DNA from: Flammulina velutipes
Lineage: Eukaryota; Basidiomycota; Agaricomycetes; Agaricales; Physalacriaceae
Length of the DNA stretch: 64,000 nt
Assembly: GCA_011800155.1 (NCBI GenBank)
Contig: CM022376.1
Span: 2,170,001-2,234,000 of the forward strand
Direction: 5' to 3'
Below the pieces are notes generated by a model. The model had not been told where the DNA came from and searched no databases. It saw only the letters and a program-made list of their open reading frames with translations. Shown piece by piece: positions 55,346 to 64,000 of the stretch. Position numbers and translations under genes: made by a program. Within the stretch, counting starts at the first letter, position 1; the number at the start of each line of letters is the position of its first letter.

Positions 55346-55900
55346 CTAGCGAGCACTGCATACTCTACTTTGCCTTGCCAGCGGCCGATCCACGTCGGCG
55401 TCAAACATGAGATGCGAGAGGGATGGGTATATTTCCAACAACAAACGGGGAGAACTGGACAATGCATATTCTGGGGAGGGGCAAACTTGTAGGTGCTTAA
55501 TGGTGTGGTGCACCTCAATATCAACTGCTGAGACAAACTCGTAGACAATGAGGTGTGAGAGGGAACGTAGATGTCCCATTCGGAGGTATAGGTGGGTTAC
55601 GCCGGCGAAGATATTCAAGTTGCTGGTGAAGACATCCCGAATGAAGATCTAGTCGTTGAATGGATTTGATGTTGACATACAAGTTAGCTCGCGGATGTTG
55701 CGAACGAAAAATGAGCTATCGTTTCGTGCCAAGCAGCCTACGTCGAAGTAATACTTTGCGATAGAGTCCATGAGCCGGACTCTTCGGTATAGTAACGGTC
55801 CGATCCTATGGTTAGAACGAGTCAGCGAATCGGCAGGCCCAGTTGAACACACTAAGTTCGTGCATCTCTGGTCACGAAGAGTGTAAGCAGTCTGTAGACT
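55346..55900 (-). pseudogene. F-box/LRR-type gene relic with in-frame stop
   Basis: On the minus strand the frame reads GPLLYRRVRLMDSIAKYYFD (typical of the stretch just after an F-box in mushroom F-box proteins), then FFVRNIRELTCM, an in-frame TAG at 55649-55651, and in the same frame IFAGVTHLYLRMGHLRSLS and LYPSLSHLMFD-like leucine-rich segments. No intact F-box or start was found. The coding character on both sides of the stop suggests a disabled gene. Confidence 0.55.
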
Positions 55901-56049
55901 TTCGACAGCTGCCTATTCGAAGATGACTGGGGGTATGGCCGCAAGCGGCGAGGGCCGAACCTTTTACATGTTTCGGAAAGGTGAATGATATTATGCAGGT
56001 ACGTATTGTAGTCTATGGGTTGCGAGCATTGTAGCAGCTTTCAAGCAGT

Positions 56050-57617
56050 TCATGGCCTCTTATCCTGTGGTTGTCCATTGTCATCGCCGTCATCGTCGTC
56101 CAAGAAGTACTGTTGACGCTTTTGGACCATCTTCGAAGGGCTGATAGCCAATGCGGAATCCTTCTGTTAGAGAGTCAGTGATAGCGTTGAAATGAGAAAC
56201 AACTCGAAAATACCTTTCCAAAGACTTTGATGCAAGTGAGACGATAATCCCAACCAAGAGAACCTTTGTGCACGAACACCTGGAAAGCATCAGGTTAACA
56301 CCGGACGGCCGACATGTACATGGGCATCAATGGAAGCATTGTAACTTACACGGGGCTCTGTGACAACCTGCAGCACCACCGAGCGCTCCAAAAGATGCAA
56401 GTGATGGAATGACATCGGGACAGATCTTTTGTGTGCATGATCAATGACAAGCACCTCCGGAATGCGATTGAACTTGAAATCAGGAAACTTCCCCAGAACG
56501 GAAAACGGATCGTTGTAATCGCTAGCACGTCCTTCCTGATGTATTGTTAGCTTTTGGCAGTAGTCGTCGCACAGGAAAACACACGTCTAGAGGCGCTGGG
56601 CTAGGTACGAAGACAGAGCGTTTTGCGAAGACGAACATAGTGTTTTCGGGTCCGTTCGTGTTCGGCTTGAAGGATTTGTTCAACTTCTTCGCGTGACGCT
56701 GACAAAAGGTAAATAATGGGGACCAGGTCATATCGGTGACGCATGCTGACCTCGAATGTTGCATCGAGTGCTTGTGTTACATTATCTGCGAACTGGCGTG
56801 CATCAGTGTTGACTGGCGGCCCAGATGTACTCCATTCGTAGGACTGAGCATGCTGGAGGAAACCGCTAGGAAAACTTTCGAAATGGTTAATGAATGTAAA
56901 CAGACTGCATCGGCAGGACGTACACGAATACAGACCACACTATCCCGTCGTGCGTGGCGGTCTTCTGGAAATGAGTCTCGTTTGCCTTGCTGGTCTTGAC
57001 AAGTATGCCATCGGGGCACTGAGAGGCGTCCTTGTACGACTCTAGCACTGCGTTGCCGTCGGGGCCATTGTTATATGCACTGGAAGACCGAGGACAGAGG
57101 GTGAATGACACCTCCATGCGACTACCCCTATAACGGCGACACAATTGAACCATGCCAGAGATAGTAAAAAGCGGACTTCACGTGCTGAGCGCTCACATTG
57201 AGATGCAACGTCACCAGTTTACGTAGTTCGTTTAGGCCAAAAGTAGGTGTATGGATTAGAGAATGTACGACAGAAGTTTTGTCCTCGTCGGTGAGGGATA
57301 CAAAGTCGGAAGGGGAATACAACGGTTTTGTTTGAGTAGGTGGGGTGGAGGCAGAGATATGATCGTTGCAAAAGGTGTTATCTTTATCGTTGGCAGATGA
57401 AGGTGAGCACAATGTGCTCGTGGTCCGCGGAGACTATAGGAGAGTAGGTGAGTATGATGGCGGAGTTAGAATGGCGACGACGCACAGATTCCCCTACTCG
57501 AAATGTGTATGCCATAGAGGCCGGTGTGTTGACGGCGGTGCTAGTTGCAGTCTGGGCTGAGAAATCCAACAAGCCACCGGAAGGAGAGGAATAATTAGCG
57601 TGAGCGTAGGGATCCAT
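56050..57617 (-). CDS. multi-exon gene of unknown function
   Basis: At least seven exons can be followed. Exons 1 and 2 are 57617-57486 (MDPYAHANYSSPSGG) and 57433-57197 (SPRTTSTLCSPSS ... LNELRKLVTLHLN). An exon with MEVSFTLCPRSSSAYNNGP follows, then one with FPSGFLQHAQSYEWSTSGPP, RHAKKLNKSFKPNTNGPEN, DYNDPFSVLGKFPDFKFNRI with IDHAHKRSVPMSFHHLHLLE, VFVHKGSLGWDYRLTCIKVF, and a last acidic exon (YFLDDDDGDDNG) ending at the TGA 56050-56052. Most introns are about 50-70 nt with good signals; only the exon 2/3 junction did not come out in phase. I do not recognise the family. The Ser/Thr-rich N-terminus and acidic C-terminus suggest an intracellular, perhaps nuclear, protein. It seems a real gene despite lacking a long open frame. 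Confidence 0.5.
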
Positions 57618-59885
57618 GAATTTGGTTGGTGGAAGTGAGAGGTCAATGCAAGGAGCATTGGAGCGCCTTAGCGGCAGGCAGGTAATTAACGGACCGTGTA
57701 ACCGAGTCTCAAAGTCTTTGGATATATATGGAGCGTGGGAACCGAGTCTCAAAAACACACGGAATAGCATTTGTGTAAGGTGCCAACCTAAAGGTTCGGC
57801 AATGATACGACCCAGATACGACCAAGGTCAGGAGGAAATCGGAGCCAGGAGAGGGCATGGCGGCAAGAGGTGGCAGATCTCTGGATCTTGGACCACGTTC
57901 CCACGATACCCCCCCCTCGAAAAGGAAAGCACAGCTTTCGGCAGGCTGAACGGCAATGGCTCAGCCATGTGCTGTGACCTCAACGTACGTCGTGGCGCGT
58001 TTCTATCGCGTCCTGTATCTGAGGTCGTTCAGCCTTTCTTGTCTCTATAAACCAATGGTACATGACCACTGATGTACTTCGACGCTTTAAACGTTGATTT
58101 TTGAAACAAATAATGTGCTTCTGTCGACTCCGTCGTGTCACGGTCTCTGACTTTCCATTCCACCCTTGGAAATATTGAAAACCTCTTTATAAGAGAAAGT
58201 TTACATTCTATAATCATGCACAAACTACATTATCGATTTTACACTCGATGCGCCACATAAGATCGAAATTGATCGCAGTGACTGCCGTGGGGTTCTCGCG
58301 TGGCTTGATCGAGGTCCGAGATCCAGAGATCTGCCACCTCTTGCATGGCGGTAAGAAGGCAATCTAGGCTTACCCTCTTATGAGTACGGGCAACGCCTGC
58401 AAAGCTCGCGGCATGTTTGTCCGTATTATATTTTGCAACCGTTACACCGCCAAAGAGCCTGCACCTGGATACCACCCGCATCAAATTTGAGGGACCCAGA
58501 TTTTGATGATTTGTCGGCAATGGGTGATCGCCACCTGGCATCCAGGTTTCGGCAATAGCTGGTTTGCACATCCCAGTCCAGCCGGTCGCCACCATTTATC
58601 AATACAGCGGCCATGTAGATCCAGAGGTAGGGACCATATCAAAGTAAAATTTAGAAAATTTGTTCTGAACAGCAAAATTCTACATGATACATGCCTTATT
58701 GTGTAATACAACTGTAAAACAAGTAAATCTACTCATGTAAGAGAATGGGAGCGAGTTAACCACCGTCTGGCGAGAGACGGCACAGCGGCGATCAAGAGAA
58801 ATAGATGATGCCGTCAGCACGTGATGAGTTGGTTGGTCTTCGGGTGAAAAATCGCAAGTCCAACTTCAACTCGTACCACCACCGCCCGCGATCTGCCTCC
58901 CAACTCTGAGGTTCAAGAGCCTCTTCCGCCGTCGACGAGGTACGTACCGACGCACTTACTGATTTGTGTGCTGTGCTCATATGATATCTTCTTTCTGTCC
59001 AGCAGAATGTGGGGAGGAAATTCCTGAGGTGCGTCTCCCTCGTCGTTCTATTTTTTTTTCTTGACTGACCGTGATCATCTATAGGGCAAGCACTTTCTTT
59101 TATTTTGCCTCCCCTCAAACGTCCCATCATCTCCCATGCCGACACCCCTGCTCGCCAAGTCGTGGACGCTACGATGGCGCTGCCAACCATTCAGAGATTT
59201 ATCGCACCTGGCTGCGCCGCAGTGTTGGACACAAAATGTGAGCAGTATATTCCCAGTCTCCCGTCACTGGACTAACAACATTTCGTTAGTGTGACGAATG
59301 GAGTGATTGACGACACCACCGTCTGTTTGTTGGTGACTGGGTCGCTGAGGGCGGGGCGGTGGATGTTAAGCCTGGCATTAGTCAATAGTTCTGTATATAT
59401 ACACCATCTGTTGTAGTAGCTAGCATGAATATACATTTTATTTGCTTTTTCATCATTTGAATGGGTCGCAGTGTGGCGTGATTCTGCTGAATACCGGTTT
59501 ACATCAAATTGAGGGATATGGTGTCCAGATGCGCTTTCCACCTGGTGGCCACATATGAACTGGAAACCAGGCGTCTAATATTCTGTTTTCGTCTGGAATC
59601 CAGCCGAAATTGATATCTGCAACTGATGCGATCGGTATCTGATCCCGGGATCAAATCCATGTGGGACCGTGTAGCTTCACATATGATCATCAATCACATT
59701 TTGATTTGATTCGATCAGATTGCCATCTAATCGGCCGACGACCATGGCAAATCGTCGTCGCCCATGTATCTTGTGCGTGTACCTCCCGAAAACTCTCAGA
59801 CAACATAGGTATTGATTATATGTAGTAGTCCTATCTATATTGAACATTATAAGGTATTAAATGTGATGTAGGATGCAAATTAAGT
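57618..59885. other. gene-poor stretch
   Basis: No supported gene in about 2.3 kb. A minus-strand frame at 58239-58595 lacks any motif. On the plus strand, 59,000-59,240 has consistent splice-like signals around a short coding-like segment (LSFILPPLKRPIIS, ALPTIQRFIAPGCAAVLDT), which could be exons of a lost or very divergent gene. I would not annotate it as one. Confidence 0.35.
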
Positions 59886-60066
59886 TCATGAATTAGCCAT
59901 CTCGTTCTCCAGCCGTAACTGCACCTCAATGTCACCCTCCACTCCATCACCTTCATCCTCGCTATCCTCGGTTTCGGAATCGTCTGACGGTGGTGTGTAA
60001 AATTCAGATATTACCCCCTTCTCCACCAGCTCTTTCCTCCGGGCAATTGCAGATGTCGAAGTGCAA
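59886..60066 (-). pseudogene. C-terminal remnant with acidic tail
   Basis: The minus-strand frame reads RRKELVEKGVISEFYTPPSD followed by a Glu/Asp-rich run and QLRLENEMANS, ending in TGA at 59886. A stop codon lies only a few codons upstream, so only the end of a former gene remains. Acidic tails of this kind occur in several fungal transposases, but nothing specific links this one to them. Confidence 0.35.
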
Positions 60067-60183
60067 GTCCGGGATTATGACATCATATTCTACTGTGTTG
60101 AGGGAAAGTTATTTTCTAGACGACAACGGGCTCAAATCTCCCTCGGGCCTCACGGAATAGATGTTTTAAGTGTATGTGAAGAC

Positions 60184-60291
60184 AGCCTCGGAAGTAGATT
60201 TCTAACGCCTTCCCTCGCTGTCAATGACTGTCCTATCCGATGATTTGCTGATTTTTAAAAGTACAAAAATAAAAAATCTGCTTCCGAGGCT
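60184..60291. repeat. 108-bp element with 18-bp terminal inverted repeats
   Basis: AGCCTCGGAAGTAGATTT at 60184-60201 and AAATCTGCTTCCGAGGCT at 60274-60291 are reverse complements with one mismatch. The interior is A/T-rich with no coding. It looks like a short non-autonomous inverted-repeat element. Confidence 0.6.
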
Positions 60292-61322
60292 CTCTTTAGA
60301 TTATAAAAATGAACTTATCCTGGTTGAAAACGGTCTCATTTTGTTGTGTTGAACACTCTATTTTTGCGAAACAAGTGGTTTGCCATCTATTTACAAGACA
60401 GCGATCAATATCTATCCGGCGAACAGTACGGCAGATATGCCGCATCATTAATCGGGGTTGAGCTTTATCAAACAACATACGCAAACACGCCGCGAGTCTC
60501 GCAGGCGTTGCCCGTACTCACCTCTTACCATCACATCAATATTTGCCAGTGTTCAGCAATCGGTCGTGAATCCATGCACAACCACTGGAATGCATATCTT
60601 TCAATACCCTGAGGTTGAGTACTGAAGGCCGAGCTCTGTACGACAGCGACGTGTAGAATCTTGGTTACACATTCAAGATTCTTGGCGTGTCTTTCAAAAT
60701 ATGGGAGAAATGCGCGAGTCTAGTGATGGTGAGTGCTTATCCATTTCTCTGAGTATCCTCATCTTATTCTGGCTCGCAGTGTGGCAGCGCGGTATCCCTT
60801 TGTGAAGAATGGCCATAGAGACCTTATAGGCCGCCATCCTCGTTAACCTCGTTACCAATCCTGGAAGCGGGACATCCTCTCTCCGAAGCGTATTCTGTAC
60901 AACTATTCATCTTAGTCTAGAGCTTTGCTGAGAATAACACTTATCGCCGACAACATTTCATCGCCATATTCGTCCCTCGGGCTTGTTCTCCTGGCTGGCG
61001 CGCTCCCCTCGCACGGTAACGAGGGCATGGATCATGGTGGAATCGTTCCCGTCTTCTCGCCTCGTACTCTATGAATCGAAGATGGAACCTTCCTCGAGAC
61101 CGGGGGTTTACGTGGCCGACAGACTGAGATATATTCTTTCGTGGGCAGGCACGTTCCTTTTACAACGACAACACAATTTGTTCTCACTTACAAACCAGCG
61201 CCATCTGTTATGTATTTTTAACACCGACTTCGGGATCGGTCGGTGGTATGCCGCCGTCTAGGCATCATATAAAAGCTGGATTCAAAAGTTATACCCAAAG
61301 CAGCATCCACTCTACAACAACA
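60292..61322. other. intergenic, no supported gene
   Basis: Short plus-strand frames (60346-60612, 60983-61261) show no motif or splice partners. A TATA-like CATATAAAAG lies at about 61,265, some 60 nt before the dehydrogenase relic's first ATG. Confidence 0.35.
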
Positions 61323-62161
61323 ATGATGCGAATCATCTCTCAGCTCAACGGTCAAGTCGCCCTCATCACCGGCGGTGGAATTGGGATGTATGTGGCGTCA
61401 TTTCTATCTGTGGTTTTCAGTGCTATCGCATGGATTCAGCGGCCTTATGATCGCACTGCGTTTTCCAACGGCGGAGCCAAAGTATACATCACTGGACGAC
61501 ACCTCCAAGTCCTCAAGGACGCCATAGCCTGTTCTGGCGCAGTAAAATGATCCGTCTTCCCGTATGTTACAATCAACTACAGTTCTGCGATGATCTAACG
61601 GGGTGTCCTCAGACTTCAAGTTGACGCAGTCGATGGGGGTGCCGTAAAAGGTGCAGCGAAGCTTATCGAGGTTACAGACGGGAAACTCGACATTCTTGTC
61701 AACAAGTATGCCCTTATTTTCGGTCCTAAGAGGACACTCACTAACTTTTGAATGCACAGTGCTGGTATCACCGGGCCTGTCCGTGATGGAAACAAATTCA
61801 TGGCCACCAAGTTATCGAGCATAGACCCTACGCGGATGAGGCTAGAAGCTCTGCCTGATTGGGTGGACATGTTCACGCTCAACACCATCGCCCCCTTCAT
61901 CATCATCCGCGCCTTCAAGAACCTTTTCGTCAAGGGCGCAAAGGCCCGTGGCACTGGTGCTACCTCTAGCATCATCAACATCCATAGTATAGTCCGTACC
62001 TCACACCATGCCGCTTCAAGTTGAACTTGCGGTGAGATGATTTGGCTAACACATGATCTGTACTCACTTACAAACCCCAGCAGGATGCCCGAACGGTGCA
62101 GCTGCATTCATTAAGAATTTTCTGCCCACCATCTTTGGGGATCGGGGTCTCAACGCAATTT
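61323..62161 (+). pseudogene. short-chain dehydrogenase/reductase relic
   Basis: Reads as a classical short-chain dehydrogenase broken by small lesions. The cofactor-binding start GQVALITGGGIG is present, then GAKVYITGRHLQVLKDA, a frame change before LQVDAVDGGAVKGAAKLIE, and GKLDILVN joined across an intron to NAGITGPVRDGNKF, restoring the NNAG motif. APFIIIRAFKNLFV and SSIINIHSI follow. The catalytic YxxxK motif is not present: after the last intron the sequence resumes at GAAAFIKNFLPTIFG and stops at LNAI. The substrate-binding C-terminus is missing. The frame change, the missing catalytic residues and the early stop argue for a non-functional remnant. Confidence 0.7.
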
Positions 62162-62469
62162 AAATTGGGCTTCGTATAAAGATTCGGAAATAATGTTGAA
62201 ATTGACTCACACTCTCGGATAGCAATGGTATCTAGTACCTCACTGCTCAATGGTCGTCAAGCCGTAGAACATCGACGCCGGTGACCGTCGATCAAGGTGA
62301 TGTACAACAGTGACTATTTCAACGGCGGGACGTGTCGTATACATAGTTTCGGATCGCCGAATAGGGTGGTTGATGGACTACCAGTATAATCAGACGGCTA
62401 CGTTGCAAAGGAGTACATACAAGCATGTGTGTACAATATGTTCCCTACATACACACGACGCTCACGCCA

Positions 62470-63670
62470 CACTAGATAAAATTAGATACAGTGCTTATCC
62501 GATGATCCTATAACGTACTCTTTTACTTCGTACCATCAGCAAGTCATATCGCTTGGGCACACTACCCGTCTGTTTCACTAGTGAGAAGCTGTTTCCTACA
62601 AGATTGTGATAATTGTTCACTTGACCTAGTAAGTACATTGGGATTATCGAAGTGGCATTGGTAGAGGTGCTAGGTGAATAAGGACACATTCAAACTTTAT
62701 AGAGAACGCCGCCGCATACTACCTATAGTGTCAGACGTAACGGCAGACACTCAGTTCTCTTTTCATCTTCAAGTTTGCTGAAGAACGGACATCATTTTGA
62801 CTTCATACAGTCTATGTACGAGCTAGGACTAGACGATGCCCGAATGTGGTTTCTTCCTTCCTTCATTCTTTCTAGTTGGGGTAGATGTACCAGTATGAAT
62901 ATGAACCATCATCTTCTTCAGCCTTGCCATACGCAAGAAGGGACGGAATCTGTTAAATGTTTCGTCAGCAAGGCGAACACCACAGATATCTATAAAATGC
63001 AACACGCACCCTGTCCTGTAGGCTCATTTCATAAGTGGCATCGCTCATTACCGTAGCTACCGCAGGTACTCCCTTATCACCCTCCTTCGTTTTCCATCCA
63101 CCTTTTAAAACTGCATACGTGTCCGAATTCACACTTTGCTGTCGGGCCTTGGCTTCGGGGAATACAATGTCGACGTCAGCTGAATTACCCTCAGACGTGC
63201 TAGCCCCGCCAGTCCTTCCAACAAGAGTGAAGGTGCGGGTCTTCGTACTGTGAGAACTGTGCAAACTATGAGTAAAAACTATAATATCAAGGAAGCAAAA
63301 AAAGAATACCTAGGAGCCGCCAAGACAGCTGGTAACAGCAAGGCTGCACCGAAGAATTTGAGCGATGTTGAGAAGAGCATGGTACTGAGTTACTGGATTG
63401 GGCTTCTGGGTAGTGGATTGTAAAGTATACGGCCTGCGTATTTACTTTGGGGAGACAGACGACTGCATCCTGATTACTTTTATACTGGTGGATATTCCGC
63501 GTTGCATGTTCCATAGCCACTGACACATGGACGAATTGACTTGACAATGGTTGATTGACGTTGACTGCCGTCGACGATCAAGAACGACGGAACGACGACG
63601 ACACGTTGAGATAATCACCGTTGTACACCACACCAAGATCGACAATGCTATACAGTATAGTACGTACAGC
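62470..63670. repeat. duplicated cassette unit (partner 54060-55240)
   Basis: Second full unit of the small secreted protein cassette, sharing the 3' blocks, the signal-peptide exon and the upstream AAGTATACGGCCTGCGTAT and GTTGATTGACGTTGA-type blocks with 54.1-55.2 kb. Confidence 0.7.
62965..63380 (-). CDS. small secreted protein family, copy 3
   Basis: Exons 63380-63310 and 63256-62965, with a phase-2 intron at the same place as copies 1 and 2, give 120 residues. Signal peptide MLFSTSLKFFGAALLLPAVLA; mature part with TFTLVGRTGGAS, VDIVFPEAKARQQSVNSDTY, GGWKTKEGDKGVPAVATVM and SDATYEMSLQ. The first exon is nearly identical to copy 2 while the mature part is clearly divergent, a pattern often seen in secreted proteins under diversifying pressure. 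The C-terminus ends FYRYLWCSPC. Confidence 0.6.
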
Positions 63671-64000
63671 CGAGTTGTCTCCTCCACGGTTACCAACGCA
63701 AACGCTAGTTCGATACTTACAGCCCTCGTTACTACATGGTGATCGCTGGACCGCCACCGACTCACTGAGCACAGCAATATATACGGGTTAGTAATGCATA
63801 AAGAATACTATACAAATGCCTAGTCTAGTAGTTATACGGACCAATCAGAATAAGAATAAAAAAACTCCAGTCCAAACGAAAGTATGAATACAACAGTCCA
63901 CATGGTTATCTGCCTTCCTCCTCCTTAACAGCTTCCGACATTAGATCTATAACCAGGAATGAGTCGATATTCACATCGTGACAAGCGATCAAACAGCTTA
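63671..64000. other. right edge, nothing supported
   Basis: Overlapping short frames on both strands at 63,551-63,777 have no motif. No gene crosses the right edge in a form I can recognise. Confidence 0.35.

Noticed and set aside
58239..58595. 118-codon minus-strand frame
   Set aside because: No motif, no splice context and no paralogue; composition does not differ from surrounding noncoding DNA.

Overview
The window reads as genomic DNA from a filamentous basidiomycete, most likely a mushroom-forming Agaricomycete. Genes are split by very short introns (about 48-64 nt, GT...AG), coding strands alternate, and several families that expand in Agaricomycetes are present: DUF6535 membrane proteins, a FunK1 fungal-type kinase, fungal AAA-ATPase-like proteins, F-box/LRR proteins, a laccase and small secreted proteins. 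No bacterial-type operons, CRISPR arrays, rRNA or convincing tRNAs were seen. Exon structures were inferred by eye from splice signals, reading frame and comparison between paralogues; there is no transcript support.

Layout. 1-21.5 kb is dominated by three DUF6535 genes on the minus strand (1.3-4.3, 6.9-10.1, 18.2-21.3 kb) plus a relic of a fourth near 16.4 kb. Between them lie a small two-module gene of unknown function (5.8-6.5 kb), an F-box/LRR gene with an in-frame stop (10.7-13.4 kb) and a small membrane protein (15.4-15.9 kb). From 22.7 to 50.8 kb, four stand-alone AAA-ATPase-like genes and one truncated copy are scattered in both orientations. They share the region with an AAA-like protein fused to a PD-(D/E)XK nuclease (29.8-32.7 kb), a second nuclease gene (42.8-44.0 kb), a FunK1 kinase with a changed catalytic loop (45.3-47.4 kb) and an inverted pair of small proteins (40.8-42.6 kb).

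Inside this rearranged zone sits a block of recognisable conserved genes: an LRR protein (24.7-28.0 kb), a laccase (32.8-35.0 kb), an RCC1-repeat protein (35.4-37.2 kb) and C-4 methylsterol oxidase ERG25 (37.5-38.6 kb). A second small conserved block at 51.4-53.2 kb holds two divergent membrane methyltransferases, an isoprenylcysteine-methyltransferase-like gene and a phospholipid N-methyltransferase of OPI3 type. From 53.5 kb to the end the DNA is sparse: three copies of a small secreted protein cassette, an F-box relic, one multi-exon gene of unknown function (56.0-57.6 kb), a short-chain dehydrogenase relic and several inverted repeats.

The most interesting candidate system is the head-to-head pair at 28.2-32.7 kb. 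One gene encodes a stand-alone AAA-like protein with an intact P-loop but no nuclease. Its divergent neighbour encodes an AAA-like protein whose P-loop has been erased but which keeps the D...ExK nuclease signature. This could be a split, two-subunit version of the AAA-ATPase-like plus PD-(D/E)XK fusion known from other organisms; that is inference, not shown.
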